Positions 6,775 through 14,252 of a stretch of 49,815 nt of DNA are shown in pieces (positions within the stretch are counted from its first letter, which is position 1; each line of letters begins with the position of its first letter). The notes below the pieces were generated by a model. That model made no database searches, was not told the origin of the DNA, and saw only the letters and a program-made list of their open reading frames with translations. Source of the stretch: Streptococcus sp. 263_SSPC (GTDB taxonomy: Bacteria; Bacillota; Bacilli; Lactobacillales; Aerococcaceae). The stretch spans positions 1 through 49,815 of the forward strand of contig NZ_JVNU01000046.1 of NCBI RefSeq assembly GCF_001071995.1, given 5' to 3'. A program made the translations under genes and the position numbers.

Positions 6775-6954
6775 ATGCCATTTATTCATGTTGAAATGAT
6801 CGAAGGAAGAAGCCGTGAACAAAAAGAAGCCCTTGTCAAAGAAGTGACAGAAGTGGTTTCTAAACACACTGGTGCGCCAACAGAACACATTCACATCATT
6901 ATTCAAGAAATTAAAGCAGAAAACCTTGGCCAAAACGGCAAATTAAGAGGTTAA
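6775..6954 (+). CDS. 4-oxalocrotonate tautomerase family protein (59 aa)
   Basis: The sequence begins MPFIHVEMIEGRSREQKEAL. After removal of Met, Pro1 is the catalytic base of the tautomerase superfamily, and the Arg in EGRSREQK lies where Arg11 is expected. The length of 58 residues after processing is typical of the hexameric small family. It would catalyse keto-enol tautomerisation of a 2-hydroxydienoate-like compound. No catabolic neighbours are present, so the natural substrate is open. AGGGAGG lies seven bases before the ATG. The gene is monocistronic, downstream of the mosaic repeats. Confidence 0.88.
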   Translation: MPFIHVEMIEGRSREQKEALVKEVTEVVSKHTGAPTEHIHIIIQEIKAENLGQNGKLRG

Positions 6955-7009
6955 TTAACTTGTTTTTTTACATCAATGTTGTTAATCCCTAATTGAATGG
7001 AGGAGTACA

Positions 7010-7354
7010 ATGATTAATAATAGTGATTTTGGTGGTTTTATTGTTTCGAATAATATTCTTGAGGGCAAGCCAATTCGATATACTTTTCGTGATCAATCTA
7101 TAACCCCACCATTGAATGGATGGAATCTTTTATCCATTGAAGATGATGAAGAATATCTTTCAGATGCAGCCAATTTCAAAGTTCTAGGAGCTGATTCCAT
7201 TTATGAGATTGCTCCAGTGATGCTAGAGATTTTCGAAGCGCCATATGGGACAGATTTATGTTGGCTATATGAAGAGGGTGTTCATGTGGGCTTTTACGAT
7301 TTAGTCCAAGAGAGAGAAACTACGATAGAAGAAATTTTATCTTCAGCAAAATAA
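7010..7354 (+). CDS. DUF2185 (Imm33-like) domain protein
   Basis: The 114-aa soluble protein resembles the DUF2185 family, which includes immunity proteins of Imm33 type. The visible family pattern is VSNNILEGKPIRYTFRDQ, then NGWNLLSIEDDEEYLSD, then APYGTDLCW. No cognate toxin is recognisable nearby; the adjacent DNA is a decayed IS remnant, so a toxin partner could have been lost or lie elsewhere. AATGGAGGAG precedes the ATG. Assignment to the family is by recalled motif, and the immunity role is inference. Confidence 0.6.
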   Translation: MINNSDFGGFIVSNNILEGKPIRYTFRDQSITPPLNGWNLLSIEDDEEYLSDAANFKVLGADSIYEIAPVMLEIFEAPYGTDLCWLYEEGVHVGFYDLVQERETTIEEILSSAK

Positions 7355-7410
7355 GCATCAATTAAAAGGTTCTTTATCAAATAGTGTTGATGAAGAGTTT
7401 TAGACAGGGA

Positions 7411-7493
7411 TTAAGCAACTAATTGTTGCTTAATCTGATATGCTCCCTCTAAAGTAGATACTAAAAGGTAAACTACTTTAGAGGGGCATTTTT
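7411..7493 (+). terminator. Two consecutive hairpins ending in a T run
   Basis: TTAAGCAAC/GTTGCTTAA (7411-7433) is followed by a long stem in which CCCTCTAAAGTAG (7445-7457) pairs with CTACTTTAGAGGG (7473-7485). ATTTTT follows at about 7488. The second hairpin is a strong terminator for the DUF2185 gene. Confidence 0.8.
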
Positions 7494-7597
7494 AAGTTGG
7501 CCAAAAAACCTACCACAATATAATTGTTTTTATATAGTGTGTCTTTTCGTGAGTTGCGTAGTGAATATGTTTAAGAACGGCACCAGCAAGATTTAAT

Positions 7598-7873
7598 ATG
7601 TATTTTTTGAATTATAAAACACATGGGCCTTCTGCATTTGAAGACCGAGATGGATTTAACGCTTATACAAATGAATTTAAAGAAAAGGTAGTTTAAGAGT
7701 TTTTAGAATCTAAAACGTATTTAATAGCCATCGCAAGAAAATACAAAATTCCTTGTGCAAAAACTGTATGAAATTGGATTATTAAGTGTACTAATGGGGA
7801 GGTCGCGAAGTGCTACTATCCTAATCCAGAGATATACACTATGAAATCTAGAAAAACTTTTGTTGAAAAGAAT
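7598..7873 (+). pseudogene. Decayed IS3-family OrfA remnant
   Basis: One frame from ATG 7598 reads FKEKVV, stop, EFLESKTYLIAIARKYKIP, stop, NWIIKCTNGEV, then YYPNPEIYTMKSRKTFVEK. This is the helix-turn-helix layout of IS3-type OrfA proteins, with two in-frame stops (TAA after KEKVV and TGA before NWIIK). No orfB or terminal repeats are recognisable. The segment 7494-7941 holds nothing else that I can identify. Confidence 0.6.
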
Positions 7874-7941
7874 CATGATGTGTTTTTTGAACGCCTGGGG
7901 TACAATAGTAAAAGAAATGGTAGTGGAAAGGGAGCTTTTTG

Positions 7942-8724
7942 ATGAGATTTCATGAAATTGGAGATAATCATAATCCTCATATTGTATTGATTCATGGTGG
8001 AGGGAATTCATGGTGGAATTATTTGCGACAAGCGCGTCTTCTATCAAATAAATACCATGTGATTTTACCAGTTTTAGATGGACACGGAGAAGAGTTCCAA
8101 AAGGAGTATGTATCCACGGAGCAATCTGCACAGGAAATTCTAGAGTATATAAAAGACCGATGTGATGGACATGTATTTGCTCTAGGTGGTGTCTCTCTTG
8201 GTGGACAAATTGTTATGGAGCTACTTTCGATAGATGCTCATATAGCTGACAAAGCCATTATTGACGGAAGTCTATGTATACCACAGCCTAAACTAGCGAA
8301 AATTAGCATCGCCTTTGTAAAATGTTTTGGGAAGTTGATGTTCGGTAAGTCTGCATGTAAAATGCAATTAAAACTCATGAGAAAGATGTATCCTAAGATG
8401 GCTTATCCGGAAGAATTAGAAAACTACTATTTGGAAGATATGCCACGGTTACCGATGAAAACATTAATAACGATTTATAACACCTATATGGCCAGTTATC
8501 AATTGAAACCAGCGATTTCAGATAGGTCAGCAGAGGTTCTCTATATTTATGGAGAAAAGGAAATGAAGTGCGTGAAGGAATCGGCAAAACTATTTCAACA
8601 AATGCATCCCAATTGTACTTTGTATGAAGCAAAGGGATATAATCATGGATATTTGTCTACTTATCTTCCCGTGGAGTGGATGGAATTAGTAACACCATTT
8701 TTAGAAAGAAACGAGAAACGTTAA
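7942..8724 (+). CDS. Alpha/beta hydrolase
   Basis: The protein is about 260 aa. It has the oxyanion region IVLIHGGGNSWWNY (about residues 15-28), the nucleophile elbow GGVSLGG (Ser about residue 87) and a C-terminal catalytic His in YNHGY, typical of a cytoplasmic alpha/beta hydrolase. The substrate is unknown. ATG 7942 is preferred to the TTG three bases before it because AAAGGGAG lies seven bases upstream. It is followed 19 bases later by a second hydrolase gene, so the two form an operon ending at 9667. Confidence 0.82.
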   Translation: MRFHEIGDNHNPHIVLIHGGGNSWWNYLRQARLLSNKYHVILPVLDGHGEEFQKEYVSTEQSAQEILEYIKDRCDGHVFALGGVSLGGQIVMELLSIDAHIADKAIIDGSLCIPQPKLAKISIAFVKCFGKLMFGKSACKMQLKLMRKMYPKMAYPEELENYYLEDMPRLPMKTLITIYNTYMASYQLKPAISDRSAEVLYIYGEKEMKCVKESAKLFQQMHPNCTLYEAKGYNHGYLSTYLPVEWMELVTPFLERNEKR

Positions 8725-8743
8725 CAGGAAAGGAGGTTTAGCG

Positions 8744-9637
8744 ATGTCACTTACCAGTCATATTGTCCGTACGTTATTTGCGATTGGGGACTTAAAACGA
8801 GACTTGGGTTGGGCTCCACCGACGAATGTAAAGACTGTTGAAAATATATCTTACGGATCCTGTGACAAGTGGCATTTGCTGGATCTCTATCGTTCAAAAG
8901 ATGCGGAAGTCAAATTGCCAGTACTTCTGAATATCCACGGTGGTGCTTGGGTATATGGAGATAAGAAAGTATACGCTCCGTATTGTATGTATTTAGCGAC
9001 TCAAGGATTTGCGGTAGTGAATGCTAGCTACCGACTTGCGCCGAAGCACACTTTCCCAGCACCTTTAGAAGATGTCGGGGCTATGGTGGAGTGGGTTGTA
9101 GACCATGCAGAAGATTATGGTTTGGATCTTTCTAACCTGTTCTTTGTGGGGGATTCTGCAGGAGCGCATTTAGCGACGGCGTATACGGCTGTTCAGTTGA
9201 ACGAAGCTTATGCGAACAGTTTCCCTGGGATTAAAGTAGATGCAAAATTCGTTCCAAAAGGCTTGCTGTTAAACTGTGGCGTATTTGATATGGAAGCCGA
9301 ATGGAAGAAACAAGGGCGCGCGTTGACGCCATTTTTAACGGATTTACTTGGAGCAAAACCAACTGTTGAAGCAGTGAAGCAAATGAGCCCGGCGCAGTAT
9401 ATAACTTCAAACTTTCCGCCTGTTCATCTAACAACGAGTAATGGAGACTTCTTACGAAAGCATTCGTATCACCTGAAGGAAGTGTTGGAGAAGAAGGGCG
9501 TGGAAGTTGTCTTTAAGGAATATGGAGAGAAAAAGAAACCACAAGGACATGTCTTCCATTTGAATCTGAAAAATAAAGTGGGGCAAGAGTGCAACGCGGA
9601 CCAACTGCAGTTTGTAAAAGAAACGATGAAAAAATAA
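8744..9637 (+). CDS. Alpha/beta hydrolase of the esterase/lipase (HSL-like) family
   Basis: The 297-aa protein carries the hormone-sensitive-lipase-type oxyanion motif HGGAWVYGDK (about residues 66-75) and the nucleophile motif GDSAG (Ser about residue 139). A C-terminal acid-His pair lies in the region ending GHVFHLN. It is likely a carboxylesterase on short acyl or acetylated substrates and has no signal peptide. AAAGGAGG precedes the ATG. It is not closely similar to the hydrolase upstream despite the shared fold, so tandem duplication is unlikely. Confidence 0.85.
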   Translation: MSLTSHIVRTLFAIGDLKRDLGWAPPTNVKTVENISYGSCDKWHLLDLYRSKDAEVKLPVLLNIHGGAWVYGDKKVYAPYCMYLATQGFAVVNASYRLAPKHTFPAPLEDVGAMVEWVVDHAEDYGLDLSNLFFVGDSAGAHLATAYTAVQLNEAYANSFPGIKVDAKFVPKGLLLNCGVFDMEAEWKKQGRALTPFLTDLLGAKPTVEAVKQMSPAQYITSNFPPVHLTTSNGDFLRKHSYHLKEVLEKKGVEVVFKEYGEKKKPQGHVFHLNLKNKVGQECNADQLQFVKETMKK

Positions 9638-9667
9638 AACTCGAAGCAAATTTGCTTCGAGTTTTTG
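9637..9667 (+). terminator. Terminator of the hydrolase operon
   Basis: AAACTCGAAGCAAA pairs with TTTGCTTCGAGTTT, followed by TTG; the stem begins right after the stop codon. Confidence 0.85.
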
Positions 9668-9718
9668 TGTTCATTGAGATTGATTAACACAAAATAATGA
9701 AATTATTTTTTAAAAATG

Positions 9719-9764
9719 TGAAATAAATATTAAAACCCTATTTCAATGATAGCGCTTTTATGAT
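9719..9764 (+). promoter_or_regulatory. Control region of muropeptide locus 1: RpiR-like site and cre-like site
   Basis: TGAAATA (9719-9725) and TATTTCA (9739-9745) form an inverted repeat resembling the GAAAT/ATTTC sites by murR at 19579-19598. TGATAGCGCTTTTA (9747-9760) matches 12 of 14 positions of the CcpA cre consensus, and TATGAT (9759-9764) could be a -10. A second small palindrome, AATAA-tgaa-ATTATT, lies just upstream (about 9693). The layout suggests repression by an RpiR protein and by CcpA. Confidence 0.5.
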
Positions 9765-9788
9765 AAACTAATGTCAGAAGGAAGTGGG

Positions 9789-10703
9789 ATGATGATAGAT
9801 TTAATTAAGTTAGATACTGAAAAAAATAATCACCGAACCATAGATATCGATGCTGTATCAACGGAAGAGATCCTACGAAAAATTAATAATGAGGATAAGA
9901 CGGTTGCTTCAATCGTTGAAGAGAGTATAGGGGACATCTCAAACCTAGTTGAGCAGATTGTAACTCGAATGAAAGTCGGTGGACGTCTGTTTTATATTGG
10001 TGCTGGAACGTCGGGAAGATTAGGAGTATTAGATGCTGCTGAATGCCCGCCAACATACGGAGTCGATAAAGGACTAGTTGTTGGGGTTATGGCTGGTGGA
10101 GATAACGCTATGTTTACCGCTCAGGAAGGGGCAGAAGACTCACTCGAACTTGCGGCGAAAGACTTGGCCTATTATCACCTGTCTGAAAAAGATACTGTCA
10201 TCGGTTTAGCCGCTAGTGGTAGAACTCCTTATGTACTGGGTGGATTACGATATGCACGACAAGTTGGTGCATTGACCGGAACCATTTCTTGTGTGAAAAA
10301 TGCAGAAATTTCAGAAGTTGCGGATTATCCAATTGAGGCAGTGACTGGTGCAGAGGCGATTATGGGATCGACTCGAATGAAAGCAGGAACAGCCCAAAAG
10401 TTAATACTAAATATGATTTCAACGAGTGTCATGATTAAACTTGGAAAAGTTTATCAGAATTATATGGTGGATGTGAAACCAACAAACAAAAAATTAGTGG
10501 TTCGATCCAAAAATATGATTCGTACATTGACAGGAGTCGATGAGGAAAGAGCAGAGCAACTTTATGAAGCAAGTGGCCATAATGTAAAGAAAGCACTTGT
10601 TATGGAAATCATGAACGTGGATAAAGAGACTGCTGAAGGAGCTCTTATAAATGGAGATGGACATATTAAACGCGCCATCCAATATTTAGGAGGTGATGTT
10701 TAA
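9789..10703 (+). CDS. murQ: N-acetylmuramic acid 6-phosphate etherase MurQ (copy 1)
   Basis: MurQ cleaves the D-lactyl ether of MurNAc-6P to give GlcNAc-6P and lactate in the cytoplasm. The SIS domain is evident in YIGAGTSGRLGVLDA, followed by the catalytic Glu in AECPPTYG. The second conserved Glu lies in QEGAEDS, and TRMKAGTAQKLILNMIST is the C-terminal SIS signature. The length is about 304 aa, usual for the family. The start at 9789 is chosen because AAGGA lies six bases upstream; an in-frame ATG at 9771 would add six residues. It is the first gene of a long operon, and its stop overlaps the IIA start as TAATG. A paralogue lies at 19701. Confidence 0.93.
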   Translation: MMIDLIKLDTEKNNHRTIDIDAVSTEEILRKINNEDKTVASIVEESIGDISNLVEQIVTRMKVGGRLFYIGAGTSGRLGVLDAAECPPTYGVDKGLVVGVMAGGDNAMFTAQEGAEDSLELAAKDLAYYHLSEKDTVIGLAASGRTPYVLGGLRYARQVGALTGTISCVKNAEISEVADYPIEAVTGAEAIMGSTRMKAGTAQKLILNMISTSVMIKLGKVYQNYMVDVKPTNKKLVVRSKNMIRTLTGVDEERAEQLYEASGHNVKKALVMEIMNVDKETAEGALINGDGHIKRAIQYLGGDV

Positions 10704-11029
10704 TGCAAGATATGGAATTAATTATTTTCGAAATTATTAGTAACGGAGGAAATGCCAAAGCTTTAGTATATGAAGCGATGGAGGAATCTGAAAAAGGTAA
10801 TTTTGAAGAGGCTAGAAAATTACTTGAAGAGGCAGATACATTTTTAAATAAAGCCCATCAAGTACAAACAGACTTAATTCAAAAAGAAGCTGCAGGTGAA
10901 AGAAATGAAGTTACTGTACTTTTTGTACATGCTCAAGATCACCTGATGACTTCGATAGAAGTAAGAACTCTAGCAGAAAATGTAATTCGAATGAACGAAA
11001 GACTTTGGAAGTTAGAGCATAAAGAGTAA
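10703..11029 (+). CDS. PTS lactose/cellobiose-type EIIA
   Basis: The 108-aa helical protein belongs to the LacF/CelC family. The phosphorylated His is His76 in VLFVHAQDHLM, with the metal-binding Asp at 79. It passes phosphate from HPr to the EIIB encoded at 11422. The start overlaps the murQ stop by one base and AGGAGGTGA lies upstream. Its place inside a MurNAc-recycling operon suggests an amino-sugar disaccharide rather than lactose or cellobiose. Confidence 0.9.
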   Translation: MQDMELIIFEIISNGGNAKALVYEAMEESEKGNFEEARKLLEEADTFLNKAHQVQTDLIQKEAAGERNEVTVLFVHAQDHLMTSIEVRTLAENVIRMNERLWKLEHKE

Positions 11030-11039
11030 GGAGAAAACG

Positions 11040-11402
11040 ATGGCTAAATTTAGAAAATGGACTGTTAAGAACACGGACCAGAAAAAGCAATATAAAACAG
11101 CGATGGGAACCACAGATTATGATATTCCGATGTTTGGTTATAAAAGTGTATTGCTTATTATTGCCGCAATGGTAGTGTCAATGTTTGTGATTCCAGCAAT
11201 TTGTGATTTGATTCATATCGATTTTAAATGGCCTTTTGTGATTATTGGAGGTTTTATCGCAGGTTTTTCAGTTTCATTTTCTCAATACTTTGTAAACTCT
11301 AAAAAAGGAATTACTAAAGCCTTTTGGTGGGTTGGTGGTATTTGGAGTATTGTCATCGGAATTATTTATTATTTTATCGTAATGACTGGAGTAATTTTAT
11401 AA
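11040..11402 (+). CDS. Small membrane protein of unknown function inside the PTS operon
   Basis: The 120-aa product is not recognised. It has a basic soluble N-terminus of about 35 residues and three predicted membrane segments (about 36-56, 66-85 and 93-115). It has its own ribosome binding site (TAAGGAG) and lies 10 bases after the IIA gene and 19 bases before the IIB gene. Such a position suggests an accessory to the EIIC permease or to substrate passage, but no domain supports a function. It is a real gene by spacing, codon use and operon continuity. Confidence 0.75.
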   Translation: MAKFRKWTVKNTDQKKQYKTAMGTTDYDIPMFGYKSVLLIIAAMVVSMFVIPAICDLIHIDFKWPFVIIGGFIAGFSVSFSQYFVNSKKGITKAFWWVGGIWSIVIGIIYYFIVMTGVIL

Positions 11403-11421
11403 GAGACTGGAGGTGAAAGGT

Positions 11422-11730
11422 ATGAAAATTTTATTAGTTTGTTCAGGAGGAATGTCAAGCGCAATTGTTGCCAAAGCATTACAAGAAGCAGGAACTAAGG
11501 AAGGGTTAGATATTCAGGTGGACGAATGTGGAACACAAGCTTTTGCTGAGAAAGTAAAAGAGGATTATCAAATTTCTCTTGTAGCTCCTCAGATTCGTCA
11601 TCGTTATGATGTGTTAAAAGCTAGTGCAGATGAAGCAGGCGTTCCATGCTTACTCATTAAGCCACAAGGATACACTCCATTAGGAGGACCAAAATTGCTT
11701 CAACAAATCAAAGAAGAATTAAAAATTTAA
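11422..11730 (+). CDS. PTS lactose/cellobiose-type EIIB
   Basis: The protein is 102 aa from ATG 11422, chosen because GGAGG lies eight bases upstream; a GTG at 11413 overlaps that ribosome binding site. The phosphocysteine loop is LLVCSGGMSS (Cys7), typical of the CelA/LacE-IIB family. It takes phosphate from EIIA and passes it to sugar bound by EIIC. The Gly-rich APQIRHRYDVLK region also fits the family. Confidence 0.9.
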   Translation: MKILLVCSGGMSSAIVAKALQEAGTKEGLDIQVDECGTQAFAEKVKEDYQISLVAPQIRHRYDVLKASADEAGVPCLLIKPQGYTPLGGPKLLQQIKEELKI

Positions 11731-11751
11731 TAAGGAAAGTGGGGATATTTT

Positions 11752-13089
11752 ATGTTTGATAAAATCACTGAATTTATGGATACAAAGCTGTCGACACCGA
11801 TGGCAAAATTAGCAGAACAACGCCATTTAAGAGCGATTCGTGATGGTATTATTGCAACTTTACCAATTATTGTCGTTGCGTCAATGTTTTTAGTAATTGC
11901 CTTTCTTCCAAACTCAATGCCAAAAGAATGGGGAATTACTCAATTTATTCAAGCAAACCAAGCTAAAATCTTATTACCTTACCGTGTGTCAATGTACATC
12001 ATGACACTTTATGCGGTATTTGGAATTGGTTTCTCTCTAGCATCTTCTTATGATCTAGATGGTTTATCAGGTGGGATCTTAGCAGAATTAGCATACTTAC
12101 TAACTATCATTCCTAAAGCAATTCCAGCTGCTTCTGCAGAAGTAAAAGCTTTAGCGGATACTAGCGAACCTTTGAAAAACTACTTAGCTTCATTGCCTTC
12201 AGGTTTTGTACTCCCTATGAGTAATCTGGGGTCCGCGGGGATGTTTATTGGGATCTTATCTGCGTTCGTTGCGGTTGAAGTTTATCGCTTCACTCAAAAG
12301 AGCGGATTCAAGATTTCAATGCCACCACAAGTGCCAGCATCAGTTGCGCGTTCTTTTGAAGCTTTAACACCAACAGTAATCGTATTATTATTCGTTTCAA
12401 CAATTACAATGTTCATCGGTATTGATGTTCATAAGATTGTAGGTAGTATCGTTGCTCCATTAGTACAAGCGACAGATTCAATCTTCTCTGTTATTGTAGT
12501 AATCTTCTTATCACAATTCTTCTGGTCATTTGGTATCCACGGTTGGTCAATTGTCGGATCTCTTGCACGACCATTATGGTTAGTATTGTTAGAAGAAAAT
12601 ACTACTGCATTTGGGAACGGTTCTGCAATCCCTAATATTGCAGCTGAACCATTCTATCAATGGTTTGTAATGATTGGTGGTTCTGGGGCTACTATCGGAT
12701 TAGCTATCTTACTAATCTGGCGTTCAAAATCTGCATATGGTAAATCTCTCGGTAAGACAGCATTTATTCCAGCAGTATGTAACATCAATGAACCTTTAAT
12801 TTTCGGTACACCGATTGTATTAAATCCACAATTAATCATTCCGTTTATTTTAGCACCATTAGCAAATGGGGTAGTAACTTGGATTGCAATGTCTACAGGC
12901 TTAGTAAACAAAGTGGTTGCAAGTGCGCCTTGGACACTTCCTGGACCAATTGGAGCATTCCTAGCTACAGGTAGTGACTGGAGAGCCATTGTATTAAACG
13001 TAGTATTAATTTTATTATCAATTTTAATTTACTATCCATTCTTTGCAATGTACGACAAATCATTACTAGCTCAAGAGCAAGAGCAATAA
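11752..13089 (+). CDS. PTS lactose/cellobiose-type EIIC permease
   Basis: The 445-aa membrane protein belongs to the CelB/LacE-IIC family with about ten membrane segments. The conserved substrate and phosphorylation-side motif is seen in CNINEPLIFGTPIVLNP (about residues 343-359), which contains the family's Glu, and in FFWSFGIHGWSIVG. The N-terminal MDTKLSTPMAKLAEQRHLRAIRDG is typical. It would import and 6-phosphorylate a beta-linked disaccharide. Neighbouring MurQ, MupG and AnmK argue for a peptidoglycan-derived substrate, although family members mostly carry chitobiose, cellobiose or lactose. Confidence 0.9.
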   Translation: MFDKITEFMDTKLSTPMAKLAEQRHLRAIRDGIIATLPIIVVASMFLVIAFLPNSMPKEWGITQFIQANQAKILLPYRVSMYIMTLYAVFGIGFSLASSYDLDGLSGGILAELAYLLTIIPKAIPAASAEVKALADTSEPLKNYLASLPSGFVLPMSNLGSAGMFIGILSAFVAVEVYRFTQKSGFKISMPPQVPASVARSFEALTPTVIVLLFVSTITMFIGIDVHKIVGSIVAPLVQATDSIFSVIVVIFLSQFFWSFGIHGWSIVGSLARPLWLVLLEENTTAFGNGSAIPNIAAEPFYQWFVMIGGSGATIGLAILLIWRSKSAYGKSLGKTAFIPAVCNINEPLIFGTPIVLNPQLIIPFILAPLANGVVTWIAMSTGLVNKVVASAPWTLPGPIGAFLATGSDWRAIVLNVVLILLSILIYYPFFAMYDKSLLAQEQEQ

Positions 13090-13101
13090 GAATGAAGTTC
13101 T

Positions 13102-13128
13102 AAGCCCTGTTCTAGTAACAGGGCTTTT
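13102..13128 (+). terminator. Hairpin with T run inside the operon, between EIIC and mupG
   Basis: AAGCCCTGT (13102-13110) pairs with ACAGGGCTT (13118-13126), followed by TTTTCT. Its location in a co-directional operon suggests partial termination or a 3'-end protecting processing site that lowers expression of the distal genes. Confidence 0.6.
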
Positions 13129-13155
13129 CTGTATAAAAGAGTAAGGAGAAAATGA

Positions 13156-14247
13156 ATGAGACGATTAGGTATATCAATTTATCCTGAAAAAAGCACTCTA
13201 GCTGAAATTAAAAGTTATCTAAAAAAAACAAGTGAGTTCGGCTTTTCTAGAATTTTTTCGTGTTTATTATCTGTGAATAAACCAGCAGAAGAAATTAAAA
13301 AAGAATTTACTGAGATTAATGAATATGCACACTCGCTTGGATTTGAAGTTATTGTAGACGTTTCGCCTCGAGTGTTTGGGGAACTGAATATTTCGTATAA
13401 AGATTTATCTTTCTTTAAAGAAATTGGAGCGGATGGAATTCGTCTAGATGCAGGTTTTTCAGGGTTAGAAGAGTCAATTATGACGTATAATCCTCAAGGG
13501 TTAATTATTGAAATCAACATGAGTAATAACGTGCATACATTAGATACGATTATGGATTACAGACCAAATAAATATAAATTGTATGGCTGCCATAATTTTT
13601 ACCCACACCGCTATTCAGGTTTGAACTTAGAATTCTATAAAGAATGTACGAGACGATTTAATCAGTATGGATTAAAAACTGCAGCATTTGTTACTTGTGG
13701 CGATAAAAATGCATTTGGACCTTGGCCAACAACAGAGGGCTTGCCAACTTTAGAACTTCATCGTGAATTACCATTAGATGTACAAATTAAACACCATATT
13801 GCGATGGAATTAGTGGATGATATTCTGATTTCTAACTGCTATCCAACGGACGAAGAATTAAAATCTTTACAAGGACTTGATTTAGATTTGGTAACTTTTG
13901 ATGTTGAACTCGTGGAGGGAATTCCGGAAATTGAAAAGAAAATTGTGTTAGAGGAATTCCACTTTAATAGAGGAGATCAGAATGACTACTTTATTCGTTC
14001 AACACAGAGTCGTGTGAAGTATAAAGGGCATCGTTTTGAAGTGTTTAACGCTACAGATAAGATCCGTCGAGGGGATATTATCATCGAAAGTAGTGAATAC
14101 GGTCATTATGCTGGAGAATTGCAAATTGCCTTGAAGGATATGAAAAATTCAGGCAAGACAAATGTTGTCGGAAAAGTAGTGGATATTGAACACTTTATTT
14201 TAGACGAATTAAAACCATGGCAAAAATTTAAATTTAGATTAGGATAA
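13156..14247 (+). CDS. mupG: MupG-like 6-phospho-N-acetylmuramidase (DUF871), copy 1
   Basis: The 363-aa protein matches DUF871. It opens with the TIM-barrel segment GISIYPEKSTLAEIKSYL and has the family signatures GCHNFYPHRYSGL and FGPWPTTEGLPTLELHR. A small cyclophilin-like C-terminal domain follows (about residues 240-360). MupG of Staphylococcus cleaves MurNAc-6P-GlcNAc to MurNAc-6P and GlcNAc. Here it is encoded between a PTS and a GH1 phospho-glycosidase, and its own ribosome binding site (AAGGAG) follows the intra-operon hairpin. Confidence 0.85.
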   Translation: MRRLGISIYPEKSTLAEIKSYLKKTSEFGFSRIFSCLLSVNKPAEEIKKEFTEINEYAHSLGFEVIVDVSPRVFGELNISYKDLSFFKEIGADGIRLDAGFSGLEESIMTYNPQGLIIEINMSNNVHTLDTIMDYRPNKYKLYGCHNFYPHRYSGLNLEFYKECTRRFNQYGLKTAAFVTCGDKNAFGPWPTTEGLPTLELHRELPLDVQIKHHIAMELVDDILISNCYPTDEELKSLQGLDLDLVTFDVELVEGIPEIEKKIVLEEFHFNRGDQNDYFIRSTQSRVKYKGHRFEVFNATDKIRRGDIIIESSEYGHYAGELQIALKDMKNSGKTNVVGKVVDIEHFILDELKPWQKFKFRLG

Positions 14248-14252
14248 ACATA

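Noticed and set aside
7494-7597. Possible upstream part of the decayed transposase
   Set aside because: No frame continues the OrfA similarity before 7598 and no terminal repeat could be identified.
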